A stretch of DNA of 64,000 nt from CAZLMG01 sp964560765 (GTDB lineage Bacteria > Bdellovibrionota_B > Oligoflexia > Oligoflexales > CAZLMG01), in contig CAZLMG010000013.1 of the NCBI GenBank assembly GCA_964560765.1, positions 1-64,000 of the forward strand, read 5' to 3'. Shown piece by piece: positions 1 through 9,136 of the stretch (positions within the stretch are counted from its first letter, which is position 1; the number at the start of each line of letters is the position of its first letter). The notes under the pieces are model-generated. The model was not told where the DNA came from and did not search any database. It saw only the letters and a list, made by a program, of their open reading frames with translations. A program made the translations under genes and the position numbers.

Positions 1-355
<355 letters not shown>

Positions 356-565
356 AAATCCTGACTTTCGTCATATTCTAGAATTAACTAGACGGGACGA
401 AAGTTTGCTTATGTAACCATTGATGCTTGCGCATCTAGTACACAGTAACTTTCTGTCTAATTCGTCGTCTGTTCACTATTCAGTTTTCAAAGAGCCGCTC
501 GCTGCTAGAACGCCAAGGGTTTCATCGTCTTCCACCCTCTCGGTCATCTTCGCATCTGCGAGGTG
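356..565 (-). other. rRNA operon leader with boxA and processing hairpin
   Basis: This is transcribed spacer between the predicted rrn promoter and 16S. On the minus strand it holds a boxA-like antitermination element, GCTCTTTGAAAA, at 484-495. That form resembles the NusB/NusE-binding boxA that precedes most bacterial 16S genes. Immediately before 16S, a perfect 9-bp inverted repeat (364-372 with 396-404) encloses a second smaller repeat (377-381 with 388-392). It is a candidate for the stem cut during 16S 5' maturation. No protein gene is seen here. Confidence 0.7.
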
Positions 566-572
566 AGGAAGT

Positions 573-601
573 GATATACGTTACGACCTTTGCGGCGTCA
601 A
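573..601 (-). promoter_or_regulatory. rRNA operon promoter with A/T-rich UP-like element
   Basis: On the minus strand a -35 box TTGACG (596-601) is separated by 17 bp from a -10 box TATATC (573-578). Immediately upstream (about 603-650) is a very A-rich tract on the minus strand, the position and composition of an UP element bound by RNA polymerase alpha subunits at rRNA promoters. Transcription would start near 565 and run into the boxA leader. Confidence 0.65.
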
Positions 602-691
602 CTTCTTTCAAAACATTTTTTTTATTTTTTTTCGATTTCTTATAAGCGTCTGTTATTAAATGCTTTTTTGAGATGATTTCGAGGAATGTCT

Positions 692-708
692 TGCACACTT
701 TTTGTGCA
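692..708. promoter_or_regulatory. Inverted repeat, possible operator
   Basis: The perfect 6-bp inverted repeat TGCACA (692-697) / TGTGCA (703-708) has a 5-bp centre. It lies in the roughly 415-bp region between the divergent rRNA operon and the SNF2 helicase gene. Together with the palindrome at 757-770 it is the only structured sequence seen on the helicase side. The binding protein is unknown. Confidence 0.3.
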
Positions 709-756
709 GAACGGGGGCGTTAAATCTTTTTCGCAAAACGATGCGTAGTTCGCGCA

Positions 757-770
757 ACTCGAATTCGAGT
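757..770. promoter_or_regulatory. 14-bp perfect palindrome just before the helicase start
   Basis: ACTCGAATTCGAGT is a perfect palindrome that ends one base before the ATG at 772. It occupies the place where a Shine-Dalgarno sequence would normally be, and none is visible. It may be a repressor site or a translation-blocking hairpin. This is inference from position only. Confidence 0.3.
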
Positions 771-771
771 C

Positions 772-3648
772 ATGATAAAATGTAGTTTTCTAAATGAATA
801 TAATGGTTTGTCGTTGCAGAATTCCAATTCAAAAACCGAAGTTTTAGATTTTTTTTATCAGCATGTGGAGGAGTCTGACTGGCTTGATGGCGTCGATTTG
901 TACCAGGCCGGAAGAGTCAAAGACATTCATGATTTCAATGGATTAATCACAGGAAAAGTTAGTTCGCACGTTCGTGATTCAGCGGAAGTTCGGTTAAAAG
1001 TTCATCCCTCCGGTCGATGCATTCAATGGCTTGAATGCACCTGCCCGAAGAATCGCGCGAAAGGTCGATATTGCGAGCACATTGCTGCGATGATGATTCA
1101 CATCGATCGCGAGCGGCCACAATGGCTCGTCAATCTTGATGCACGCATGCCCCTCACTCCACCTGCAACCTCGCGCTCTCGGACACCGGCAAAGATACAA
1201 GCACAAGAGGCAGCAGCGGCGGCAGCGACTGAGCGTGCAGGTGCTGCAGAGGCTATTCTAGATCAGCTGCAAGGAGGAATTCACAGCGTCAGTTTGATGA
1301 CGGGTGGACCTTGTTTACGTGTTCGACTTGAGATCAAGGAGGGTCAATTAACCCATTACGACCTCAGCCTTGATCAGTCTGCAAAGTTTTTGCAAACGCA
1401 CAAGCGACTACCCAACGCAACTCAGGAAGTAAAACAGCTGCTTGTGCATAGCGACTTCGTTGAGTTTGGATTCAGCGTTGTAAACGTCGACGCCGAAGAA
1501 ATTGCCGTTGAACGCGTCGCGATTCTAAGGGTGAAAGCCAAGCGCGCAGCTAAGAGTAAGAAAGCTCAAACACGCGACGCGAAAGCACAGCAATGGAAGC
1601 GTTTGGATGCAGCAAACAGCACCTCGCGACCGGCCAACGTTGAGATAATTCCGCTAAAGAATGTGACCAAGTTTGTCGGCCGCGAGTTCTTTTACATACC
1701 CTCGCGGGGATACTGGCCCATTGCACGGCATCATTTGGCACCCTCATGGAACGAGGTGCCCTGGCGACAGTCCTATCGAGAAGACGCGGCAGCTGAACTA
1801 GTGCAGTCGAGATTTTCTGAGTTGATCGCTCATGCACCTGTGTGGATGCACGCAGATGCATTCGATACCTCCATAGCCACCGCACCACTCATGAGCGAGA
1901 TTCGAATTGCTCGACAAGAAGACGGGTGGTTCATACTAGATCCGCGTTACGGTCAAGGCCAATCGAGTATTTCCATGGCCGAAATCATGGCCAGCTTCCG
2001 CAAGAAGAAGCGGAAATTCTACCGCCACAGTAAAGGCTGGGTAGAGATTCCGGACTTAGTAACAGGGCATGATTGGCAGCTGGACGAGACAGGACAGTAT
2101 CTAAAGGTGGACGCCGTCGGCCTCATGCGTTTGCAGGCTGCCATTGGCGATTTCGATCACTTTGTGGGCAGCAAGCGCATCTTGCAAAAGATACGCGATC
2201 GTCTTGATTTCAAGCATGATGTCGAAGTTCCCAGTCTAGAGCACACAAAGCTGAATCTACGTAGCTATCAGCAGGCAGGCTTGCAGTGGCTGTGGTGGCT
2301 TTATCAAAATGACCTGCACGGACTACTCGCCGATGAGATGGGCCTCGGCAAAACTCACCAAGCGATGGCGCTCATGAGTGCTATTCAGAAGAGTCATCCA
2401 GAGGCGAAATTTCTTGTCATCTGCCCCACGACCGTCCTTGATCATTGGGAAGACAAAATTAACGATTTCTGTCCGAATTTGCGCGTTGTAAAGCATCACG
2501 GCGGTAAAAGATCTGCCAAACCAAATCAATTAATACCGCTTCATGCCACTATCCTCACCAGCTACGGAATCATGATTCGCGACGTCGCTAAGTTGTCGCA
2601 AATGAATTTTGATGCGTTAATTTTGGATGAAGCGCACTTTGTGAAAAACCAAGATACGGCAACTTACAAAGCGGTATGCCGAATCCCCGCCAAACTTCGC
2701 GTATGTCTAACGGGCACACCCATTGAAAACCACCTTGGAGAATTGAAGAACATCTTCGACTTTTTAGTCCCCGGCTACCTGGGATCTAACGAGTACTTTC
2801 GACGGCACTTTTTGTCGGCTATCCAGGCTGGAGATCATCCAGAACGTGAACATGAATTGCAGAAACTTATTCACCCATTCAAACTTCGCCGCACCAAGGA
2901 CTTGGTGTTGAAAGACTTGCCAGAAAAAGTCGAAGACTTGCGCCACTGCTCTCTTTCTGATGAGCAGGTGCGAATGTATCGACATATCTTAGACATGAAG
3001 GCTAAGCCACTCATTGATCAGTTAAAAGATGAGGGTACTGCGATTCCATACCTACATGTATTTGCGACACTAAGCATGTTGAAGCAGGTATGCGATCACC
3101 CCGCCTTAATCGATCAGAGTCACGACTGGCGCAAATTTGAATCTGGCAAATTTGAGTTGTTGAAAGAGCTACTGCAGGAGGCTTTTGACTCAAACCACAA
3201 GGTGGTCATCTACAGTCAGTACCTGAAGATGATTAGCATCATCTCCGAATACCTGACTGATCTGAAAGTGGGTCACGTTGTGCTTACCGGACAATCTAGA
3301 GACCGAGGAAAAATCATCTCTCAATTCCAAACGGATCCCCACAGTCGAGTTTTCGTTGGTTCTCTATTGGCAGGCGGGATTGGTATTGACCTGACAGCCG
3401 CTTCGGAAGTTATTCACTTTGATCGCTGGTGGAACGCCAGCAAAGAAAACCAAGCGACGGACCGCGTGCATCGAATTGGCCAGGTGAGAAACGTGCAAGT
3501 ACTGAAATTAGTGTGTCGCGGCACGCTCGAGGAAAAGATTGATTCTTTAATTAAATCCAAGCAATCTCTTTTCGAAAAGTTCATGGATCGTGACGAAGAA
3601 GTCTTCAAGAGCCTGTCGCGACAAGAGCTAATCGAACTTCTAAATTAA
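772..3648 (+). CDS. SNF2-family DNA helicase/ATPase with N-terminal SWIM zinc finger
   Basis: This 958-residue protein is of the bacterial SWI2/SNF2 kind, predicted to use ATP to translocate on double-stranded DNA and remodel protein-DNA complexes in the cytoplasm. A SWIM zinc-finger pattern sits near the N-terminus (CxC at residues 89/91, CxH at 101/103). The SF2 core is complete: Walker A GLGKT near 524, the DEAH box near 618, then LTGTPIEN (motif III), and in the second RecA lobe the arginine-finger region DRVHRIGQ near residue 895. The middle region (about 120-450) is not recognised. The ATG at 772 has no visible Shine-Dalgarno sequence, so the start is uncertain. murA follows after 21 bp in the same direction. 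Confidence 0.9.
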   Translation: MIKCSFLNEYNGLSLQNSNSKTEVLDFFYQHVEESDWLDGVDLYQAGRVKDIHDFNGLITGKVSSHVRDSAEVRLKVHPSGRCIQWLECTCPKNRAKGRYCEHIAAMMIHIDRERPQWLVNLDARMPLTPPATSRSRTPAKIQAQEAAAAAATERAGAAEAILDQLQGGIHSVSLMTGGPCLRVRLEIKEGQLTHYDLSLDQSAKFLQTHKRLPNATQEVKQLLVHSDFVEFGFSVVNVDAEEIAVERVAILRVKAKRAAKSKKAQTRDAKAQQWKRLDAANSTSRPANVEIIPLKNVTKFVGREFFYIPSRGYWPIARHHLAPSWNEVPWRQSYREDAAAELVQSRFSELIAHAPVWMHADAFDTSIATAPLMSEIRIARQEDGWFILDPRYGQGQSSISMAEIMASFRKKKRKFYRHSKGWVEIPDLVTGHDWQLDETGQYLKVDAVGLMRLQAAIGDFDHFVGSKRILQKIRDRLDFKHDVEVPSLEHTKLNLRSYQQAGLQWLWWLYQNDLHGLLADEMGLGKTHQAMALMSAIQKSHPEAKFLVICPTTVLDHWEDKINDFCPNLRVVKHHGGKRSAKPNQLIPLHATILTSYGIMIRDVAKLSQMNFDALILDEAHFVKNQDTATYKAVCRIPAKLRVCLTGTPIENHLGELKNIFDFLVPGYLGSNEYFRRHFLSAIQAGDHPEREHELQKLIHPFKLRRTKDLVLKDLPEKVEDLRHCSLSDEQVRMYRHILDMKAKPLIDQLKDEGTAIPYLHVFATLSMLKQVCDHPALIDQSHDWRKFESGKFELLKELLQEAFDSNHKVVIYSQYLKMISIISEYLTDLKVGHVVLTGQSRDRGKIISQFQTDPHSRVFVGSLLAGGIGIDLTAASEVIHFDRWWNASKENQATDRVHRIGQVRNVQVLKLVCRGTLEEKIDSLIKSKQSLFEKFMDRDEEVFKSLSRQELIELLN

Positions 3649-3669
3649 TCTTAGTCAGGATCAAAACGC

Positions 3670-4956
3670 ATGAGTCGCTTCGTTATTGAGGGAGGCCGCC
3701 CACTCATCGGCACGGTTCGTCCATCCGGTAATAAAAATGAGGCACTGCCCGTTCTCGCTGCGTGCCTGCTTACCGACCAGCCGGTGACTTTAAGGCGAAT
3801 GCCTCAGATCGGCGACGTCATGACCTTTTGTGCCATTTTGCAGGCCATTGGCGTGAAGGTTGAGTGGACGGACGAAGAGACCGTCGTCCTAGAGGCGCAA
3901 AGTGCCGAGCCAATACCCCCACCCGAGCATCTATGCGGACGCGTGCGCGCGTCTATCCTGCTTCTCGGCCCTTTGCTAGCTCGATTTGGCAAAGCAAGTA
4001 TTCCGCGTCCCGGCGGGGATGTTATCGGCGCTCGACGCATTGATAGTCACTGGGAGGGCCTACAGTCCTTGGGCTGCACCTTGAAGCTCGATGGCGTGCT
4101 GATGACCGGTTCGGCATCTCGTCTCAAAGGCACTGACATCTTCATGGACGAGCCTTCGGTTACCGGCACCGAAAATTTGGTGATGGCAGCAGTACTCGCG
4201 GAAGGCACCACAACCCTGCATAACTCGGCAAGTGAGCCCCACGTGGTCGGTCTATGCCGCTTGCTAAATGCCATGGGCGCAAAAATTAGCGGCATCGGCT
4301 CCAATCGACTCATCATCGACGGTGTCTCCAAACTAAATGGAACAACTCATGAGATTGGCCCCGACTTCATGGAAGTGGGTGGTTATCTTTGCCTTGGCGC
4401 CATGACAGGTGGGAAAATCCAGGTCGAGTCTGCTGGCATTGATGATTTTCGATTCATTCTAAAAGCGCTGGCAAAAATTGGCGTGCACCCGGATGTCTCC
4501 GGAGACTCGTTTATCTCGAGCTGCAGTCAACCCATGCAGATTCAGCCTGACATTAGTGGCCGAACTCCGACCATTTACAGCGGGCCTTGGCCAGCTTTTC
4601 CCACTGACTTGATGTCCGTTGCCATCGTTGCGGCCACGCAAGCGGAAGGCACGGTCATTTTTTTCGAGAAAATGTTCGAGGGACGGATGTTCTTTACCGA
4701 TAAATTGATTGCCATGGCGGCAACCATCATTCTTTGCGACCCCCATCGTGTCGTGGTTAGCGGCCCCTCGCGACTGCAGGGCGTGCGCATGAGCTCACCC
4801 GACATTCGAGCGGGTATGGCGCTGGTCATGGCCGCACTCGTGGCCCAAGGAAAGAGCGAGATCGATAACATCGTGCAAATCGAACGCGGATATTACCGAG
4901 TCGATCGCAAGCTGGAGCAACTTGGCGCCGCCATACGACGCGTTGAAAGCACTTGA
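3670..4956 (+). CDS. murA: UDP-N-acetylglucosamine 1-carboxyvinyltransferase (Asp-type MurA)
   Basis: It catalyses the first committed step of peptidoglycan precursor synthesis, transferring enolpyruvate from PEP to UDP-GlcNAc. The 428-residue length is normal. The N-terminal SGNKNEALP motif carries the Lys and Asn that contact substrate; AFPTD (catalytic Asp) and the late DIRAGMALVMAAL motif are present. The catalytic loop reads RPGGDVIGARRID, so residue 117 is Asp (codon 4018-4020) where E. coli has Cys115. Asp at this site is known in Mycobacterium, Chlamydia and Borrelia MurA, and it makes the enzyme insensitive to fosfomycin. A weak AGGA precedes the ATG. Whether a second murA exists elsewhere cannot be seen. 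Confidence 0.93.
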   Translation: MSRFVIEGGRPLIGTVRPSGNKNEALPVLAACLLTDQPVTLRRMPQIGDVMTFCAILQAIGVKVEWTDEETVVLEAQSAEPIPPPEHLCGRVRASILLLGPLLARFGKASIPRPGGDVIGARRIDSHWEGLQSLGCTLKLDGVLMTGSASRLKGTDIFMDEPSVTGTENLVMAAVLAEGTTTLHNSASEPHVVGLCRLLNAMGAKISGIGSNRLIIDGVSKLNGTTHEIGPDFMEVGGYLCLGAMTGGKIQVESAGIDDFRFILKALAKIGVHPDVSGDSFISSCSQPMQIQPDISGRTPTIYSGPWPAFPTDLMSVAIVAATQAEGTVIFFEKMFEGRMFFTDKLIAMAATIILCDPHRVVVSGPSRLQGVRMSSPDIRAGMALVMAALVAQGKSEIDNIVQIERGYYRVDRKLEQLGAAIRRVEST

Positions 4957-4963
4957 AGTGCTG

Positions 4964-6616
4964 CTAGAAGTGGAGTTGCGCCGAGAGCAGGCTCATATCT
5001 GTTTCGTGGCGCAGCTCGTGGCCTAAAGTGACCTCAACACCCTTACCTGCCCAGTAGCTTAGGGACATTGCGAACTGCCAGTCTCTGACTTGGCTCTGAC
5101 CGTAAAGCACAGACCCGGTTGCATCCATGACAAATCGAAGGCGCGGAGCAACAAGCCACCAAATTCCAAACTTCTGTTGACCACCAACAAAGAAGTCCAA
5201 ACCAGCCTCGGGCGAAGTCCCGAAACTGGGGCCGATCATCGCATAAACATCCAATTTCCCAGGGTCGAGAGTCAAACTAGCGCCAGCAGCTAGATCGCCG
5301 CTGATTCTCCAGCAAAATTCGGGGCTCATTCCGCAATTAGGAATGTTGAGCATTCCCAAATGTGTGGACCATGCCCAAGTTGCACCTACCTCATTCAATA
5401 CGGGCGCAGAGAGGGCGGAGACCAGCACTAAGCGATCTATTTTGACGGCTTGATCTGCCAACACCATGCGGCCCGATAAAATCTGCAAATCCTCTCCTGG
5501 CGGAGCCCAAGGAATCGGTGAACCTCGAGAAAATCCGGCGGCACGAAAGCCAAAAACCCACATGTCGTGCTCATAGTTAAGTCGACCGTACCCGAGTGAC
5601 AGCGTGGTCGTCCCGCCCGATAAACTGGCGCCCTCGACGACTGGCATGAAGACGTTCGGCTGCGCCTTCTGCGAAAAAGCCCCCGCCAGGGGGCTGTTAG
5701 CAACTCGAATCAGGGCATCGCGTGAAGTCTCCCAGCCGCTCCACGGACGCAGCAGCCTGTCAGCCCCTCCCGTGGCATCCAAAAGGCTCAAAACAAAGGT
5801 CGCATTGTTGCGACCAAACGCGTGAAAGCGGCCACGCTGCGCCTGCGTTTCATACACCAGATCGGCCAGCGTTCGAATCTGATCCTCGCTAAGTCTCAAA
5901 TCCAATCGCCATTCTGCATCTCCATTCCGAAATCTTCGCCATTTCCTGAACTCAGACTCTAGCTTCAGGTTTACGGTTCCTTCCATGAATCCCAGGACGG
6001 CATTTGGCCACTCTACCCACGGCTCTTCGACTGGCGACGGCGGTGAAAATACCACAGCAAATGCTTCTTGGTCACCGCGCTTCAGGAGCAAATAGATGGC
6101 GCCCAAGCCCGTGGTCGGAGCACCAGCTTTATTGGCGATAAGCACCAACTCGGCCCCACTAAAGGGCTCCCTCTTCCAACTCAAATATTCGGGACAATAT
6201 TTTTCTGGATTGGGAATCGGCAATCCCGTTTGTTGAGCAACAAATTTAACCCGCCACGGGAACGAGCACACCCGATCTCGCCAAGCATCGCCGCTGCCCG
6301 GCCGCTCGAGCAATTCGGCAATCGCGGAAAATTCTCCCTCATCAGAAATTGCCTCGCCTTCGCCAATGTAGAAGGCGCCACCGGTTATGAGTGGTCTGGC
6401 CTCTAAGCCTAAGCGTTGACGAAACATCAGCCCCCGCTGCCACGCTCGCTTCGCTCCAGGGGGAAGGTCGGCAAACGCAACTCTTTGAGGCTGTGACGAT
6501 TGAGGCTGTAACTGCGGCAGCACTTCTTCGGCTGGACTAGCGGGTTCAGCTGCGGTAGCTCGAACTCCCTGGCAGCCCAAAAACATCGCTGCCGTCATTC
6601 CAAGGAATAATCGCAT
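4964..6616 (-). CDS. Secreted DUF4105-like protein, probable outer-membrane beta-barrel
   Basis: A 550-residue hypothetical exported protein. The first about 23 residues form a signal peptide (MRLFLGMTAAMFLG core, probable cut in ATA-AE); an LGC triplet could alternatively be a poor lipobox. The middle resembles the DUF4105 family: a CSFPWR segment near residue 110, a CPEYLSW segment, and a later RNNATFVLSLLDATGG segment. These correspond to the CRFPAR, C..Y..W and NCTTYLLELL blocks of that family. The C-terminal third alternates hydrophobic and polar residues and ends in LHF, as outer-membrane barrels do. It is tail-to-tail with murA, 7 bp apart, and 21 bp downstream of gltX. Function unknown; the family match is by eye. 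Confidence 0.6.
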   Translation of the reverse strand: MRLFLGMTAAMFLGCQGVRATAAEPASPAEEVLPQLQPQSSQPQRVAFADLPPGAKRAWQRGLMFRQRLGLEARPLITGGAFYIGEGEAISDEGEFSAIAELLERPGSGDAWRDRVCSFPWRVKFVAQQTGLPIPNPEKYCPEYLSWKREPFSGAELVLIANKAGAPTTGLGAIYLLLKRGDQEAFAVVFSPPSPVEEPWVEWPNAVLGFMEGTVNLKLESEFRKWRRFRNGDAEWRLDLRLSEDQIRTLADLVYETQAQRGRFHAFGRNNATFVLSLLDATGGADRLLRPWSGWETSRDALIRVANSPLAGAFSQKAQPNVFMPVVEGASLSGGTTTLSLGYGRLNYEHDMWVFGFRAAGFSRGSPIPWAPPGEDLQILSGRMVLADQAVKIDRLVLVSALSAPVLNEVGATWAWSTHLGMLNIPNCGMSPEFCWRISGDLAAGASLTLDPGKLDVYAMIGPSFGTSPEAGLDFFVGGQQKFGIWWLVAPRLRFVMDATGSVLYGQSQVRDWQFAMSLSYWAGKGVEVTLGHELRHETDMSLLSAQLHF

Positions 6617-6637
6617 GAGATCGGCTCCTCGGAACTT

Positions 6638-8083
6638 TTAGGCTTTAAGAGGTGGTCTGCTGATGACATCACGTATACGGAATCGGGTCATTTCACGTCC
6701 CAATACCACCATAGACTCTGCAAGCGGCGGTGAGTCCCGTCGACCGGTAACGACCAGACGTACCATCATAAAATAATCTTTGGGCTTCCAACCGACGGTC
6801 TCTCGATGATCATCCATTAACTTCTGAACCGTAGTTGGACTCCATTCGTCCATTTCGTCAATGCGCTCCGCAAGCTCGGCCAAAACCACGCGAACTTCGC
6901 CCGGCTCTTTGCCTTTTGGAACCAATTCCAGCCCATCGTAGGCCAACGATCCGGAGAAGAAGAAGCTCGCTTTGTCGAAGAATTCATCAAACTTCGGAAC
7001 ACGCTGCAGCATGAGCGGGTAAAGCTGCCGCAAATAGTCTTCACTGACAACATGATCTCGCACGTACCTTACGAACTCGGCTTCAGACATCTTTTGTACA
7101 TACTGTTGATTTAGCCAAGTTAGCTTCGTTAGGTCAAATACAGGGCCGCCTAAAGAGACTTGCTTAAAATTGAACTTATCGATCATGGCTTCCATAGAGA
7201 AGACCTCGACATCATCGCCGAAACTCCAGCCCATCAAAGCCAAAAAATTACACAATGCAGTCGGCAAAACGCCGGCACGTTGATAGTAGTTCAACGAGAC
7301 AGGGTTCCTGCGCTTGGAAATCTTGGATTTGTCGTTGTTTCGCAACAATGGCATGTGAATCCATTGGGGCTGCTCCCAGCCAAACGCACGATATAGCTGC
7401 ACGTGTTTTGGGGTGGAGGAAATCCACTCTTCGGCACGGATGACGTGGGTGATCCGCATGAGGTGATCGTCCACCACGTTCGCCAGATGATATGTGGGAA
7501 ACCCATCTGACTTCATCAAGACTTGGTCGTCAATGCGCTGGTTTTCAAAGGTAATATCGCCGCGCAGGACGTCGTGAAAAGTCGTTACCCCGTCGTGAGG
7601 CATTTTCATTCGCACCACAAAGGGAACGCCCTCGGACTTCAGGCGCTGGACTTCGTTCGCGGGTAAGCGGAAGCAATGGCGGTCATAACCGGTGTTTTGA
7701 CCCTCGGCCCGAAGGCGTTCGCGCATTTCGTTGAGCCGCTCGGCCGTGCAAAAGCAGGGATAGGCCTGGCCTAGCTCGACAAGCTGCTGAACGTGCTCTC
7801 GATAAATCGCCGTTCGTTCCGACTGGCGATACGGGCCGTGCGGTCCGCCAACGTCCGGACCCTCGTCCCAACTTAAGCCAAGCCAACGGATTGACTGCAT
7901 AATCATGCGCTCACTGCCAGCACGAGCGCGGGTCTGATCCGTATCTTCAATGCGCAGAACGAACTTGCCACCATGAGCTTTGGCAAAGACGTAATTGAAC
8001 AGAGCAATGTATGCGGTTCCAACATGCGGATCACCTGTTGGCGAAGGAGCAATGCGAACGCGAACCTCAGCCTTGGGGGCCAT
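6638..8083 (-). CDS. gltX: Glutamyl-tRNA synthetase
   Basis: Charges tRNA-Glu with glutamate in the cytoplasm (class I synthetase). The ATP-binding HIGH-type motif PHVGT is at residues 19-23, after the characteristic RIAPSPTGDP. The second signature KISKR lies near residue 252, and the anticodon-binding C-terminus is helical. The open frame extends to 8137, but the ATG at 8083 gives the family-standard start (MAPKAEVRVRIAPSPTG) and has a good AAAAGGT ribosome-binding site; the result is 481 residues, a normal length. The gene is divergent from the pterin-synthase-like gene. Whether the enzyme is discriminating or also charges tRNA-Gln cannot be judged here. Confidence 0.95.
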   Translation of the reverse strand: MAPKAEVRVRIAPSPTGDPHVGTAYIALFNYVFAKAHGGKFVLRIEDTDQTRARAGSERMIMQSIRWLGLSWDEGPDVGGPHGPYRQSERTAIYREHVQQLVELGQAYPCFCTAERLNEMRERLRAEGQNTGYDRHCFRLPANEVQRLKSEGVPFVVRMKMPHDGVTTFHDVLRGDITFENQRIDDQVLMKSDGFPTYHLANVVDDHLMRITHVIRAEEWISSTPKHVQLYRAFGWEQPQWIHMPLLRNNDKSKISKRRNPVSLNYYQRAGVLPTALCNFLALMGWSFGDDVEVFSMEAMIDKFNFKQVSLGGPVFDLTKLTWLNQQYVQKMSEAEFVRYVRDHVVSEDYLRQLYPLMLQRVPKFDEFFDKASFFFSGSLAYDGLELVPKGKEPGEVRVVLAELAERIDEMDEWSPTTVQKLMDDHRETVGWKPKDYFMMVRLVVTGRRDSPPLAESMVVLGREMTRFRIRDVISRPPLKA

Positions 8084-8126
8084 GTACCTTTTCTCCACGT
8101 TGTCCTTGAATCCCAGCTGCAACATC

Positions 8127-8154
8127 GTTATACACATTGCCTTCGGTTTCCGAA
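8127..8154. promoter_or_regulatory. Divergent gltX / pterin-synthase-like control region
   Basis: On the minus strand a -10-like TATAAC lies at 8127-8132, suitably placed for gltX, but no -35 at normal spacing was found. Beside it the inverted repeat TTCGG-TTT-CCGAA (8142-8154) sits between the divergent start codons and could be an operator or a small hairpin. The evidence is positional only. Confidence 0.3.
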
Positions 8155-8160
8155 ATCAAA

Positions 8161-9093
8161 ATGGAGCGCTACTTGACGGAATTACAGGAAAAAAGCGGCT
8201 CGTTATTCATGCGCGATGTCACCCGCATCGACTGTGCAATATGGGACCCCGCACGCGGCATGATTGGTGAGTCGTGGTATATGGACGTGGAGCTTACAGG
8301 CGCTCTCGACGAGAATGGATTCGTCTATGATTTTAGTCATTTGAAGCAGCTGCTTCGACAGGTTTCAAAGACGTCTTTGGACCATTCCTTGCTCATTCCC
8401 ATCGGCAACAGCAACGTGCAGTATGCCGAAAGCAACGGTAACCAAGTCTGGCGCCTCAAGACGACGCCCAAGGCACCCGAGCCAAGTTTCATTTGGGAAT
8501 ACCGTTGCCCAAAGGGTGCCGTGTTTGGCATCAATTCGGTGGCTCTGAAGAAGTCTGCTGCTGAAGTTGAATTTGCGAAGTTGATGAAGCATCGACTTCC
8601 CCCCTCCATCCAGGCCATCAAAGTAAAACTGCGAAAAGAAGATGCTGAGCCCACTGCAGCCTTCTTCCGTTATACGCACGGCATTAGCGGGCATGGTGGC
8701 CTCTGTCAGCGGCTGTTCCACGGCCACCGTAGTCGCGTGGAAATCTTTGTCGGCGACGACCGGCGCCCGGACTTAGAGCATTACGTTGCGCGCAATTTGC
8801 TTGGATCAGAAGTCCACATTGCAACACCTTCACAGATCACATCCGGACCATATGAAGTCGGCCGGCGCTTAAATACCCACGAGCCCCTGACGCTGTCCTA
8901 CGACAGTACGCTTGGGCACTACGAAGCAAGTATCCCTTCCAATCGAGTCTTTGTTGTTGAACAAGAGACCAGTATTGAATGCATCACGCATCAGATTGCT
9001 ATGCATTTGCGGCAAACCATGCCGGATCGGGATCCGATCGCCGTTTGGTGCTATGAAGGCATCGATAAAGGGGCTGTGGTTCGCCTTAATTGA
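8161..9093 (+). CDS. Tandem 6-pyruvoyl-tetrahydropterin synthase/QueD-like protein
   Basis: About 310 residues containing two copies of the T-fold seen in PTPS and QueD (6-carboxytetrahydropterin synthase). The C-terminal copy keeps a zinc and active-site set: the His in RYTHG, the Cys and HGH of GLCQRLFHGHRSRVEIFVG, and a late Glu in WCYEG. The N-terminal copy keeps the substrate-loop pattern GFVYDFSHLKQ and LDHSLLIP, but its zinc ligands are gone (GMIGESW where HGH would be). A TTG at 8137 is an alternative start; the ATG at 8161 was preferred although neither has a clear ribosome-binding site. It is first in a three-gene plus-strand cassette. Its substrate is unknown, and queuosine genes are not nearby. 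Confidence 0.7.
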   Translation: MERYLTELQEKSGSLFMRDVTRIDCAIWDPARGMIGESWYMDVELTGALDENGFVYDFSHLKQLLRQVSKTSLDHSLLIPIGNSNVQYAESNGNQVWRLKTTPKAPEPSFIWEYRCPKGAVFGINSVALKKSAAEVEFAKLMKHRLPPSIQAIKVKLRKEDAEPTAAFFRYTHGISGHGGLCQRLFHGHRSRVEIFVGDDRRPDLEHYVARNLLGSEVHIATPSQITSGPYEVGRRLNTHEPLTLSYDSTLGHYEASIPSNRVFVVEQETSIECITHQIAMHLRQTMPDRDPIAVWCYEGIDKGAVVRLN

Positions 9094-9136
9094 TGCTTGT
9101 GCCGAAATGTAACCTTGTCTTGAGGTGAGTGCTGCC

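Noticed and set aside
4948..4962. Terminator hairpin at the murA stop codon
   Set aside because: A 6-bp stem with the stop codon in the loop but no T-run; too weak to claim.
8084..8137. 18-codon N-terminal extension of gltX
   Set aside because: The family starts at the MAPKAEVRVRIAPSPTG position, which has its own ribosome-binding site.
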